In this document: in pieces, positions 1 through 7,849 of the stretch
Position numbering within the stretch: the stretch's first letter is position 1
Layout of the letters: every line of letters starts with the position of its first letter
Assembly: GCA_016707525.1 (NCBI GenBank)
Contig: JADJHP010000001.1
Location: forward strand, 682,001-746,000
Direction: 5' to 3'
DNA length: 64,000 bases
Source: Ignavibacteriota bacterium
GTDB taxonomy: Bacteria; Bacteroidota; Ignavibacteria; UBA10030; UBA6906
The notes under the pieces: model-generated
The model's input: only the letters and a program-made list of their open reading frames with translations
What the model was told of the DNA's origin: nothing
Databases searched by the model: none
Made by a program: the position numbers and the translations under genes

Positions 1-115
1 TGATCCGGGTGTTCTCCGGAAGACGTCTCTTGCGGAAATTCATATACAGCGCGGGGATGAGTTTCCGTGACGCGAGATCCCCGGATGCTCCAAAGATGAC
101 GATCGAAGTTTTCAT
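1..115 (-). CDS. zwf: glucose-6-phosphate 1-dehydrogenase, N-terminal part (runs off the window)
   Basis: Only the first 38 codons are in the window; the gene continues beyond base 1. The minus-strand translation from the ATG at 113-115 starts MKTSIVIFGASGDLASRKL and continues through IPALYMNF. This is the NADP-binding start of glucose-6-phosphate dehydrogenase (GASGDLA-K-L-PA-Y). The enzyme oxidises glucose-6-phosphate to 6-phosphogluconolactone and feeds NADPH and pentose phosphates. It is divergent from the trehalose operon, which also draws on glucose-6-phosphate. A GGGG stretch lies a few bases before the ATG. The family call is firm from the motif; nothing can be said of the rest of the protein. 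Confidence 0.85.
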   Translation of the reverse strand, partial: MKTSIVIFGASGDLASRKLIPALYMNFRKRRLPENTRI

Positions 116-428
116 GATCCCCCATGGCCAGCGCACCCAAGGAGCGCCCGTGGTCGTGAATGGTCACCGTAACCCGGATCGAGCCGGGAGCAATTACCAT
201 GCATGCTACGGACTTCGCTTGAGAGGCGCAACTCCATCGATTGTTCGGTCGCACCCTGAACCCGTGGCCGGAACGGCAGAAACGCGGAGCGGTACGACCG
301 CACCTCAACGGGAACCGACACGGACGGGATCCTGTTGTGAGATACGGAGACGATGCTGGACGGAGACCGGGGCGGAGAAACGGGAAGTGCGATGGCAGTC
401 GCGCACTTTCCTGCAAAGGAGGTGGAGA
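116..428. other. intergenic region between divergent zwf and the trehalose operon
   Basis: About 310 bases without a convincing gene. The reading frame of the downstream DUF5752 gene stays open backwards to base 9, but that extension is arginine-rich, has no family character and runs antisense through the start of zwf, so I treat it as non-coding. Promoters for both directions should lie here, but I could not pick a clear -35/-10 pair. Confidence 0.5.
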
Positions 429-1076
429 ATGTCCATGGACGATTTCCGGTTTTGCACGAAATTGGACCAAACCCTCCTTCTCGGCATGAAGGCACGGTCG
501 GTCCATGAGTTGCTCCAGTGCATGCGCCTTGCTCCGCGCTCCTCGATCTACTTTCACACCCACCGTTTCCTTCTGACCCACAACTACCTCACGCCGGAAC
601 CATCCAACGACTTCGCGTATTGGGTAACGGAGGTCCTGAATGACCACACGTTGGGGGAGCAATTGTCCAACATTGATATCATCGGGTTCCCCACCGTCAC
701 GGACTTGCAGAGGCATCTTGTCTCTCTGATCGAAAGACACCTTGACGACGATCCACGGCCGAGGCAGTGCGTTCAGGGGGAGGAGTTCCATTTCATGGCA
801 TCCCGATTATTCGTACTGCAAACTCCTCTCTTCGCGCACACTCTCAGTGAGTTCGCCGAACATCTCGCGCACGTGAGCGTTGCCTCGCTCTACTACCATG
901 TCTTCGACGCGCGTCTGCGACTGGACAATGGCGAGAACGACTTCTCGCAGTGGTTCCGGTCTCAGTCACTCTCCACCCTTGCCGACGCGGTGCTCCGGCT
1001 GGACCCCTATACCTGCACCCTCGAAGGACTACGCAAACGGCTCCTCGTCCTCATAGGAGGTTATGACAAGCATTGA
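429..1076 (+). CDS. DUF5752 family protein, first gene of the trehalose operon
   Basis: A 215-residue protein of unknown function. The start is set at the ATG at 429 because a strong ribosome binding site (AAAGGAGGTGG, 415-425) sits just before it and recognisable protein sequence begins there with MSMDDFRFCTKLDQ. It is soluble, mostly helical, with no signal peptide or membrane segment. DUF5752 proteins are, as I recall, typically encoded beside trehalose synthase and OtsA/OtsB genes, which is the arrangement here. Its last 14 bases overlap the next gene, whose AGGAGG lies inside it, so the two are probably translationally coupled. A role in trehalose or osmotic metabolism is inference from context only. 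Confidence 0.7.
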   Translation: MSMDDFRFCTKLDQTLLLGMKARSVHELLQCMRLAPRSSIYFHTHRFLLTHNYLTPEPSNDFAYWVTEVLNDHTLGEQLSNIDIIGFPTVTDLQRHLVSLIERHLDDDPRPRQCVQGEEFHFMASRLFVLQTPLFAHTLSEFAEHLAHVSVASLYYHVFDARLRLDNGENDFSQWFRSQSLSTLADAVLRLDPYTCTLEGLRKRLLVLIGGYDKH

Positions 1077-2280
1077 CGATTACGCGACCATCACCGGTCC
1101 CGCGGTGATACAAGATCTCCACCTGCTGGCGGATCATCTCCAGGACATCAGGATCCAGAACATCAATTCCACGGCCATTGGTGGCGGCGTGGCGGAGATC
1201 CTCTCGCGCATGGTCCCGCTCATGCGCCAACTGGGACTTCACGTGCGATGGGATGTCATCAAAGGGGATGAGCGGTTCTATGTGATCACCAAGAAGATCC
1301 ATAATGCTCTCCATGGCGTGGAGGTGGCTCTGAGCCCGGAGGACATGGAATACTTCCTTGCCGTCAATCGTGAGAATGCTGCCGAACTCTCCTTTGAGGA
1401 TATGGTTGTCGTCCATGACCCACAGCCGGTCGGACTTGTCGAGCGGCGAAGCACCGCAGCGAGCAAATGGATCTGGAGGTGTCATATCGATTCGTCTAAC
1501 CCCGAAATGAAGACCTGGTCATTCCTGAAGCCATTTGTCCGGCGGTACGATGCGGCGGTCTTTTCGGCTCCCGCCTTCGGCAGGGTTCTCCTGATCACCC
1601 AGGTGCTGATCTCTCCGTCGATCGATCCGCTCAGTGACAAGAATAAGCTTCTGCCGGACGAGGCGGTGCAGGCCGTGTTCGAGCGCTTTGGCATCGATCG
1701 ATCGCGCCCCGTCATCACTCAGATCTCCAGGTTCGACTTTCTCAAGGACCCCGTCGGTGTGATCCGGGCGTATGCGATCGCCAAGCGACATGTGGACTGT
1801 CAGTTGGTCCTGGCGGGTGGAGGCGCAACGGATGACCCGGAAGGGATGACCGTTCTGGCACAGGTCCGGGAGGCCGCCGGGGATGACAAGGATATCTTCA
1901 TCTTGCTCCTTCCCCCGGCCAGCGACCTGGAGATCAACGCCCTTCAGCGAGGATCCACGATCGTGCTTCAGAAATCGCTTCGGGAAGGCTTCGGCCTCAC
2001 CGTTGCCGAGGCTCTCTGGAAGGGCAAGCCGGTCATCGCTTCCGCGGTGGGCGGCATCCCCCTCCAGATCACCCACAATCACGGCGGGATCCTCACACAC
2101 TCCATCGAGGGTACGGCCCACTGGATCAAGCGGCTCCTCCGGGAGCCCGACCACGCCAGGCATCTCGGACTCAACGGACGGGAGCATATCCGGGAGAATT
2201 TCCTGATCACGCGTCATATCCGTGATTATCTCCTGCTGTTCGTCTCCCTGCTTCACGAAGGCGACACGGTGTATCTCTGA
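1063..2280 (+). CDS. treT: trehalose synthase-type glycosyltransferase (TreT-like, GT4)
   Basis: A 405-residue GT4 glycosyltransferase resembling TreT, which joins NDP-glucose and glucose to give trehalose (reversible in archaeal examples). The N-terminus has the typical QNINSTAIGGGVAEIL segment of trehalose synthase/phosphorylase-type enzymes. The C-terminal half has the GT-B nucleotide-sugar motif LREGFGLTVAEALWKGKPV at about residues 307-325, including the E-x7-E pair, followed by VGGIPLQ. AGGAGG at 1055-1060 precedes the ATG. It overlaps the DUF5752 gene by 14 bases and is followed 33 bases later by otsAB. Having TreT and OtsAB in one operon gives two independent trehalose routes. The family is clear; donor and direction are not determined by sequence. 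Confidence 0.85.
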   Translation: MTSIDDYATITGPAVIQDLHLLADHLQDIRIQNINSTAIGGGVAEILSRMVPLMRQLGLHVRWDVIKGDERFYVITKKIHNALHGVEVALSPEDMEYFLAVNRENAAELSFEDMVVVHDPQPVGLVERRSTAASKWIWRCHIDSSNPEMKTWSFLKPFVRRYDAAVFSAPAFGRVLLITQVLISPSIDPLSDKNKLLPDEAVQAVFERFGIDRSRPVITQISRFDFLKDPVGVIRAYAIAKRHVDCQLVLAGGGATDDPEGMTVLAQVREAAGDDKDIFILLLPPASDLEINALQRGSTIVLQKSLREGFGLTVAEALWKGKPVIASAVGGIPLQITHNHGGILTHSIEGTAHWIKRLLREPDHARHLGLNGREHIRENFLITRHIRDYLLLFVSLLHEGDTVYL

Positions 2281-2313
2281 CCTGTCGCTGCACCTTGACG
2301 AGGAGGGACCGCA

Positions 2314-4788
2314 ATGACATCCACACCTCTTACCCACCGGAGACTGGTGATCGTCTCCAACCGTCTTCCGTTCGTCGTCACGCAAAGTCAGGATTCTCTG
2401 GTGTTCACGGAGAGTGATGGCGGGCTGGCAACCGGGCTGCGCACGTACCTCGACTCGCTCGAGACCGGCAGCGGGAGCTTCGGCGAATACCTCTGGGTCG
2501 GGTGGCCGGGGAGCACCGTCGACCCGGCGCGCCAGGAGGAAGTGATCGCAACGGCACGCGATGCGTTCCATGCCGTGCCGGTGTTCCTTGCACAAGAAGA
2601 GATGGAGCAGTTCTATCACGGCTTCTGCAACTCCACCATCTGGCCACTCTTCCATTATTTCACAGCGTATTCGATGTTCGACGAAACGCAGTGGGAACAG
2701 TACATCCGTGTGAACGAGATATTCTGCAAAGCGGTGAACGGGATCCTTCGTGATGGGGACGTCGTGTGGATCCATGATTACCACCTGATGCTGCTCCCGG
2801 GCATGGTCCGCGCGAGCGTGCCCGATGTGCCGATCGGGTTCTTCTTGCACATCCCGTTTCCGACCTTTGAGGTGTTCCGGCTCCTTCCCAATTCCTGGCG
2901 GCGACAGATCCTCTCGGGGCTCCTCGGTGCTGACCTGGTCGCATTCCATACCTACGGCTATATGCAGTATTTTCTCCAGTGCACGCTCCGCCTCCTTGGT
3001 CACGAACACCACCTCGGCCAGATCCTTCTTCCTGATCGCGTCGTCAGGGTGGAGACGCTCCCCATGGGCATCCATTTCAGCAAATTCAACCATGCGTTGG
3101 ATGATCCAGGGGTGAGGCAGGAGCAGGGCGTCCTCGCCTCGCTTCTTCCCGGCGTGAAGGTCGTCCTCTCCGTTGACCGGCTCGACTACACCAAGGGGGT
3201 TCTCAACCGCCTGCAGGGATTCGAAGTGCTGCTCGAGGGTGATCCCAGTCTCCACGGCAACGTGGTCATGATCATGATCGTGGTTCCCTCCCGCACAGGC
3301 GTCTCGCACTATGATCATATGAAGCGCCAGATCGAGGAGCTTGTCGGCAAGATCAACGGCAAGTTCGGGAGGATCGGGTGGACCCCCATCCTCTATCAGT
3401 ATAAGCACATGTCCTTCGGCCCCCTGGTCGCGCTCTACAGCGTCAGTGACGTTGCCCTGGTCACCCCGCTGCGCGACGGAATGAATCTGGTCGCCAAGGA
3501 ATATGTTGCGTCACGGAACGATCTGACCGGCGTGCTCATCATCAGCGAAATGGCGGGGGCCGCAAAGGAACTCGGGGAAGCCATCACCATCAACCCTCAT
3601 ACGACCCTGGAGATCGCGCAAGCGTTGCGCGAGGCTCTTGCTATGCCGGTGGAGGAGCAGAGGCGCCGGAATCAGATCATGCAGAATCGCCTGCGCCGGT
3701 ACGATGTGCTCCGGTGGGCGAATGATTTCGTGCATCTGCTGTTCGCCACCCGGGAAGCACAGGACACGTTCGCATCGCGGCTCCTGATTGAGGGCGCGCA
3801 CGACACCCTCCTGAAGTCCTATTCCACCTCCCACCACCGGTTGATCCTGCTGGACTATGATGGAACGCTCGTACCTTTCGCGCCCGATCCGCAGGAGTCG
3901 CGGCCCGATCGCGACCTCATAGGGCTCCTCGAGGCACTTGCGGCAGATCTGCGCAATACGCTCGTTCTCGTGAGCGGGAGGGACAGGGGAACGTTGGAGG
4001 AGTGGTTCGGGACGATCCCCATGCATCTCGTCGCAGAGCACGGGACATGGATCAAAGAGTATGCAGGCGCGTGGGAACTGCTGAAGCCGTTGCCACGGGA
4101 ATGGAAAGAACGGATCTTCCCTATCCTTGAACACTACGCCGATCGTCTCCCGGGCTCGCGCATCGAAGAGAAGGAATATTCCGTCGTGTGGCACTACCGG
4201 AATGCCCACCCCGAACAGGCCCAGCTCCTGGCCGGTGAACTCACGGACCATCTCGTGGCCTTCACGGCCAACATCGATGTGCAGATCCTTCAGGGGAAGA
4301 AAGTCATTGAGGTCCGCAATGCGGGGATCCACAAAGGCGTCGCTGCGCGCCATTGGATGGCGAAGGAGGAGTACGAATTCGTGCTGGGGATCGGTGACGA
4401 TTGGACCGACGAGGACCTCTTCAAGGTGCTCCCGCCGACGGCGTACTCCATCAAAGTTGGGATCGCCAACAGTCACGCCCGATACAATCTCGGAGGCATT
4501 GACGAAGTCCACGATCTCCTCCGCGCCCTGGCCGCGCAACCCAGAGACCCGAGGGCTCAGGGTGATCCGAAACGGAGTGCCCGGAAAATGAAGGACGGGC
4601 ACCAGCCCGTACGTCGCCCTCAACGAAGGAACGGCACCGTCGTGGCGTGGCTGCTCGGTTTTGGCCTGTATCCGGTCGTGAGGCGCCTCTGGACCGACCG
4701 AATCCCGAGAGGTCCGCAAGCGAAGGTCGAACCGCAGGACGACATCCCGAATCGCGATGTCGGGACTCCAGAACATACAGGACAATGA
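2314..4788 (+). CDS. otsAB: bifunctional trehalose-6-phosphate synthase/trehalose-phosphatase (OtsA-OtsB fusion)
   Basis: An 824-residue fusion. Residues about 8-480 are the GT20 synthase (UDP-glucose plus glucose-6-phosphate to trehalose-6-phosphate), with SNRLPF, GGLATGL, WVGWPG, HDYHLMLLP, HIPFP, DRLDYTKG and RDGMNLVAKEYV. Residues about 505-745 are the HAD phosphatase that releases trehalose, with LDYDGTL (motif I), VSGRDRG and GDDWTDED (motif IV Asp pair). AGGAGGG precedes the ATG. The last 75 or so residues are an Arg/Pro-rich tail with a possible hydrophobic stretch (VVAWLLGFGLYPVV) not found in standard enzymes. It is the last gene of the operon. Both active sites look intact. Confidence 0.93.
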   Translation: MTSTPLTHRRLVIVSNRLPFVVTQSQDSLVFTESDGGLATGLRTYLDSLETGSGSFGEYLWVGWPGSTVDPARQEEVIATARDAFHAVPVFLAQEEMEQFYHGFCNSTIWPLFHYFTAYSMFDETQWEQYIRVNEIFCKAVNGILRDGDVVWIHDYHLMLLPGMVRASVPDVPIGFFLHIPFPTFEVFRLLPNSWRRQILSGLLGADLVAFHTYGYMQYFLQCTLRLLGHEHHLGQILLPDRVVRVETLPMGIHFSKFNHALDDPGVRQEQGVLASLLPGVKVVLSVDRLDYTKGVLNRLQGFEVLLEGDPSLHGNVVMIMIVVPSRTGVSHYDHMKRQIEELVGKINGKFGRIGWTPILYQYKHMSFGPLVALYSVSDVALVTPLRDGMNLVAKEYVASRNDLTGVLIISEMAGAAKELGEAITINPHTTLEIAQALREALAMPVEEQRRRNQIMQNRLRRYDVLRWANDFVHLLFATREAQDTFASRLLIEGAHDTLLKSYSTSHHRLILLDYDGTLVPFAPDPQESRPDRDLIGLLEALAADLRNTLVLVSGRDRGTLEEWFGTIPMHLVAEHGTWIKEYAGAWELLKPLPREWKERIFPILEHYADRLPGSRIEEKEYSVVWHYRNAHPEQAQLLAGELTDHLVAFTANIDVQILQGKKVIEVRNAGIHKGVAARHWMAKEEYEFVLGIGDDWTDEDLFKVLPPTAYSIKVGIANSHARYNLGGIDEVHDLLRALAAQPRDPRAQGDPKRSARKMKDGHQPVRRPQRRNGTVVAWLLGFGLYPVVRRLWTDRIPRGPQAKVEPQDDIPNRDVGTPEHTGQ

Positions 4789-4818
4789 GGCGGAGGGTAT
4801 GTTACCGGGAAGCGACCG

Positions 4819-5241
4819 TCAGCAGCCGGGCTTACGGAACTCTTCGATCATGGTGCGCAATGTGGCACGCGGCATTCCGGCGAGCCCATAGACAAACACC
4901 AACGACGCCTTCGAGACAGGGATCGTGGCGTTACGCGGATCGGAGTAGAACCTGTCCAGTCCATCAACGAGCTGCCCACCATCGACCTGGAGCGAGGCCG
5001 GCATGGTCGGGCCTTTCGACGTCGGACCGGCTGGCTTGACCCGGATCTGCGTCGACAGACCGAATCCAAGCAAGTTCGATCCTACGGTGTTCCCCTCGAA
5101 GGTCAGGCCAATGTACTCGTACTTCGCGGCCACAGTCTGACCCCGCCACCACTCTCCGGTGTGCTCGATGTAGGCTGAAAAACTGCAGGACACCGCGGTG
5201 AGAAATGCCGTGGCCATCAGCAGTATCGGTCTCCGCTTCAT
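4819..5241 (-). CDS. small secreted protein of unknown function
   Basis: A 140-residue protein starting MKRRPILLMATAFLTAVSC. The ATG at 5241 is chosen over an upstream in-frame start because GAGG lies 8-10 bases before it and a signal peptide begins there. The N-terminal hydrophobic segment ends near C19; AVSC is a poor lipobox, so cleavage by signal peptidase I around FSA is as likely. The mature part is beta-rich (WWRGQTVAAKYEYIGLTFEG) and ends GLAGMPRATLRTMIEEFRKPGC. It is convergent with otsAB and separated by 30 bases. I recognise no family. An export role is inferred from the signal peptide alone. Confidence 0.55.
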   Translation of the reverse strand: MKRRPILLMATAFLTAVSCSFSAYIEHTGEWWRGQTVAAKYEYIGLTFEGNTVGSNLLGFGLSTQIRVKPAGPTSKGPTMPASLQVDGGQLVDGLDRFYSDPRNATIPVSKASLVFVYGLAGMPRATLRTMIEEFRKPGC

Positions 5242-5355
5242 TGTCACTCCTCGTTGTTCCTCTGAAGAACAGGATCTCACCCCCTCTTTTCCCAACAGAC
5301 ACGTGGCCCGGAGAGTTCCCCCTTGACAACCGACAAGTGACAATGCCATCACACG

Positions 5356-5469
5356 TTACCGGCTGAGCTTTCGCCCGTAGTAGGTGCTGACATCCTTCCA
5401 ATGGTAATACGGGCCGATCCCGGTGGCCACCGGGATCGACGTTTCGTGTTCACAGTGAAGCACCTTCAC
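5356..5469 (-). CDS. possible 37-residue small protein downstream of kaiC
   Basis: A short reading frame, GTG at 5467-5469 to TAA at 5356-5358, giving MKVLHCEHETSIPVATGIGP and then YYHWKDVSTYYGRKLSR. GGAG lies eight bases before the GTG. The composition is protein-like (seven aromatic or His residues in the last 18) and it sits 45 bases after the stop of the KaiC-like gene, in the same frame. A perfect 24-base palindrome (5415-5438) lies inside it, so the segment could instead be an RNA hairpin. No family recognised. Confidence 0.35.
   Translation of the reverse strand: MKVLHCEHETSIPVATGIGPYYHWKDVSTYYGRKLSR
5415..5438. repeat. perfect 24-base palindrome
   Basis: CGATCCCGGTGG followed directly by its reverse complement CCACCGGGATCG, with no loop. 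It has no T run on either side, so it is not a standard terminator. It could be an operator-like site, a cruciform, or a chance result of coding for IPVATGI in the small reading frame around it. Confidence 0.5.
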
Positions 5470-5514
5470 GAGAATATCTCCGCGCTCGCCATGACGTCCT
5501 AGGTTGTCTTCTTT

Positions 5515-7239
5515 TTACGCGCGGCCATGCTTCACATTCGCATCGCTCCTCCGGCTCTTCGCCATTTTCCTTTTGTCCAGGTCAAACCGCTCGATCCTGG
5601 ATCTGTCGATCTCGATGGCCTTGAGCGCTTCGGACTCCTCAGCCTCAAATTCTGCCCGCAACAGCAGGATCTGTGCCTCCACGGCTTCCCGTTTGCGCTC
5701 CAATCCGATCTCTTTGCGGACGATCTCCTGTTGGTGCAGCAGTTGCTCGGCTTCGTCCTTGGTCTCTTGCGAAAGGCGGGCCGAGCCGGTCAATACACCG
5801 CCTGCACCCACGTACACGTCGAGCAGCTCGATCCCGTGGTTGGTCAGCTTGAATTCACGGATCTGGTTGGAGTGTATCATGCCGCGCGACTTCAGCACGT
5901 ACAATCCCCTGTTCCGCTCCCCACCGATCTCTATGTCACGGAGAAGCAACCAGGTATCGATCAACGACGAGATGTACACATCCGTCAGCTCCAGCGAATC
6001 ACCGGCGGTCGTGAGGCTGGTGAAGAACGAAGTGATCTGCTTCATCTTCAGAAAATCCACGAGGCGCAGCAGCATGGTCTTGACCTGGTTCTGGTTCTCC
6101 CCGGTAACGAACGCGTTGATCGGATCCAGGATCACGACCTTCGGATCGAAGGCATTGATCATCTTGATGCTTGTTGCGAGATGGGTCTCCAGGCCGTAAT
6201 GTGTAGGACGGGTCGCGTGGAACTGCAGCAATCCCTTCTGTATCCACGGGTCCAGATCGATGCCGATCGAACGCATATTGCGCGTGAGCTGACTCGGGGA
6301 TTCTTCGAAGGTAAAAAAGAGGACGCGTTCACCCCTTTTGCACGCGGCCTCAACGAATTGGGAGGCGATGCTTGTCTTGCCGGTTCCGGCGGTACCCGAG
6401 ACGAGTACGGTACTGCCGCGGAAGTAACCGCGTCCGGAAAGCATGGTATCAAGCCGTGGGATGCCGCTGGAGATGCGGGCGCGGGAAGAAGAGTAGTTCA
6501 ATCCCAGGGAGGTGACGGGTAGAACAGAGAAACCGTCCTCGTCGATCAGGAAGGGGTACTCATTCGTGCCGTGCGTTGAGCCACGATACTTGACGATGCG
6601 CAGCCGGCGTACCGAGGACTGGTCATCCACGCGATGGTCGAGGAGGATGACGCAATCGGACACATATTCTTCCAGCCCCTGACGGGTCAGGGTACCATCT
6701 CCCCGCTCGGCGGTGATGATCGCGGTCACGCCCTTCCGTTTCAACCAGCGCAGCAGACGGCGCAGTTCCGCCCGAAGCATCTCGGGGTGAGGCAGTTCAG
6801 AGAAGAGAGACTCCATCGTATCCAGCACGATACGTTTTGCACCGATGCTCTCGATGGCCTCCTGGATCCTGACGAACAGGCCGACCAGATCGTATTCGCT
6901 GCCCAGTTTGATCTCGCTTTTTTCGACGCTGATATATTCAAGCCGGATCTTCTTTCGTTCCACAAGATCTTCGAGGTTGAACCCCAGCGAAGCGACGTTC
7001 GCAATGAGTTCTTTCGGCGTTTCCTCGAACGACACGAAGACGCCCTTCTCATTGTATCGCGTTGCCCCGTAGACGAGGAACTCCATGGCAAAGAGGGTCT
7101 TCCCGCACCCTGCTCCGCCGCACACCAGCGTCGCTCTGCCTTTCGGAAGCCCCCCATTCGTGATCTCGTCCAACCCTTGAATGCTCGTGCGGGATTTCGG
7201 AAACACATTCTTCGGGGGCCGTGCTTTTGTGGTCTTCAT
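5515..7239 (-). CDS. KaiC-like double-domain RecA ATPase/kinase
   Basis: A 574-residue protein with two KaiC domains. Domain I has Walker A GGAGCGKT (41-48), catalytic Glu pair FEET (E72, E73) and Walker B IVLD (D140). Domain II has Walker A GTAGTGKT (282-289), FEES (E312, E313) and Walker B VVILD (D372). The segment LTDVYISSLIDT (418-429) aligns with the phosphorylation loop of cyanobacterial KaiC: T419 matches T426, and S424/S425 match the S431/T432 pair. Residues 490-574 form a charged coiled coil absent from clock KaiC. The ATG at 7239 has GGAG 8 bases before it and is preferred to an upstream GTG. No kaiA or kaiB is nearby. Likely an ATP-dependent regulator; its partner is unknown. Confidence 0.88.
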   Translation of the reverse strand: MKTTKARPPKNVFPKSRTSIQGLDEITNGGLPKGRATLVCGGAGCGKTLFAMEFLVYGATRYNEKGVFVSFEETPKELIANVASLGFNLEDLVERKKIRLEYISVEKSEIKLGSEYDLVGLFVRIQEAIESIGAKRIVLDTMESLFSELPHPEMLRAELRRLLRWLKRKGVTAIITAERGDGTLTRQGLEEYVSDCVILLDHRVDDQSSVRRLRIVKYRGSTHGTNEYPFLIDEDGFSVLPVTSLGLNYSSSRARISSGIPRLDTMLSGRGYFRGSTVLVSGTAGTGKTSIASQFVEAACKRGERVLFFTFEESPSQLTRNMRSIGIDLDPWIQKGLLQFHATRPTHYGLETHLATSIKMINAFDPKVVILDPINAFVTGENQNQVKTMLLRLVDFLKMKQITSFFTSLTTAGDSLELTDVYISSLIDTWLLLRDIEIGGERNRGLYVLKSRGMIHSNQIREFKLTNHGIELLDVYVGAGGVLTGSARLSQETKDEAEQLLHQQEIVRKEIGLERKREAVEAQILLLRAEFEAEESEALKAIEIDRSRIERFDLDKRKMAKSRRSDANVKHGRA

Positions 7240-7333
7240 ACAACGTTCTCCAGGTTTCTTGGGGTCCGGCACGTATGATGTTCGCGAGAACGTACTCCTC
7301 CCCCCATGGAGAGGTGCTCGCGACTCTTGAGGA

Positions 7334-7342
7334 AGTATACCA
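7334..7342 (-). promoter_or_regulatory. extended -10 promoter for the KaiC-like gene
   Basis: TGGTATACT on the minus strand fits an extended -10 element (TG-n-TATACT). No good -35 is visible. Initiation near 7327 would give an 88-base leader before the ATG at 7239. Confidence 0.35.
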
Positions 7343-7418
7343 CACGGAAAGGAAGGAGAAATCAGCCGGAAGGATGAAAGAGTAGTTAATCCCTCGGAGG
7401 AAACTGGCGCCGGTGGTC

Positions 7419-7464
7419 TCCCCGGTGAGCTGTGTGGCCGGGGCGTAGCCCGGCCGACCGGGGA
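7419..7464. other. nested GC-rich hairpin, possible structured RNA
   Basis: An outer perfect 8-bp stem (TCCCCGGT 7419-7426 with ACCGGGGA 7457-7464) encloses a perfect 7-bp stem (GGCCGGG 7436-7442 with CCCGGCC 7449-7455, loop GCGTAG). A 9-base bulge lies on the left and a single G on the right. There is no following T run, so it is not a classic terminator. It matches no riboswitch I can recognise. Confidence 0.4.
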
Positions 7465-7575
7465 AGGAAACTGCGACGAATTGGAGTGGGAAGCGGATCA
7501 CCACCAGCCGCTTGGGGGCAGATAAAGAACCTGGCCTGACGGGGCCCGGTCGTCATTGCACGATCGCGGATACGA

Positions 7576-7797
7576 CTATTTCCTTCTGCCGACGCAGGCG
7601 TTCGACGACTTGCACCAGTCCGTGCAACTCAGGTCGATCCTCGGATTCAGGATCTCCTTCTTGCACCGCGAGCACACCCTTATCGGTTCATCCTTCCAGA
7701 ATTCGATCTCGTTCTGGCACTCAGGACAGATGACATCGAAGATGTCGTCGGGCGTCCAGTAGCGCATGTCCTGACCGGGACAGTGGGACTCGCTCAT
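7576..7797 (-). CDS. small Cys-rich zinc-ribbon protein at the end of the CODH/ACS operon
   Basis: A 73-residue protein with eight cysteines: C6, the CPEC pair (C24, C27), the CSRC pair (C42, C45), then C58, C62 and C68. The first two CxxC pairs form a zinc ribbon; the C-terminal set (DLSCTDWCKSSNACVG) looks like a second metal or Fe-S site. The start MSESHCPGQD at 7797 is preferred because AGGA lies before it; an upstream ATG at 7830 has no binding site. The family pattern SHCPGQD-RYW-P-DIF is one I associate with Wood-Ljungdahl gene clusters, sometimes beside HD-domain phosphohydrolases. Its role in the complex is unknown. Confidence 0.65.
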   Translation of the reverse strand: MSESHCPGQDMRYWTPDDIFDVICPECQNEIEFWKDEPIRVCSRCKKEILNPRIDLSCTDWCKSSNACVGRRK

Positions 7798-7849
7798 AGG
7801 CGGCTTTCCTGATACTGGGAATTTGATCATAGGACATTGGCACGTGGAG

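Larger units (their letters stand above)
7240..7575. other. intergenic region between the acs operon end and the KaiC-like gene
   Basis: About 335 bases with no convincing gene. It holds the extended -10 at 7334-7342 and the nested hairpin at 7419-7464. Confidence 0.5.

Noticed and set aside
9..428. Open frame upstream of the DUF5752 start that would add 140 residues
   Set aside because: Arg-rich, no family likeness, antisense to the zwf start, and a strong ribosome binding site sits at 415-425 before the ATG at 429.
1519..3408. Long minus-strand open frame of about 629 codons across the treT/otsAB genes
   Set aside because: It is the antisense shadow of two well-supported genes; composition (Asp/His/Arg-rich) is typical of antisense frames in GC-rich coding DNA.
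7049..7504. Minus-strand open frame with a plausible-looking GINYSFILPADFSFLSVWY stretch
   Set aside because: Its 3' half is a shadow of the KaiC-like gene and the start has no binding site.
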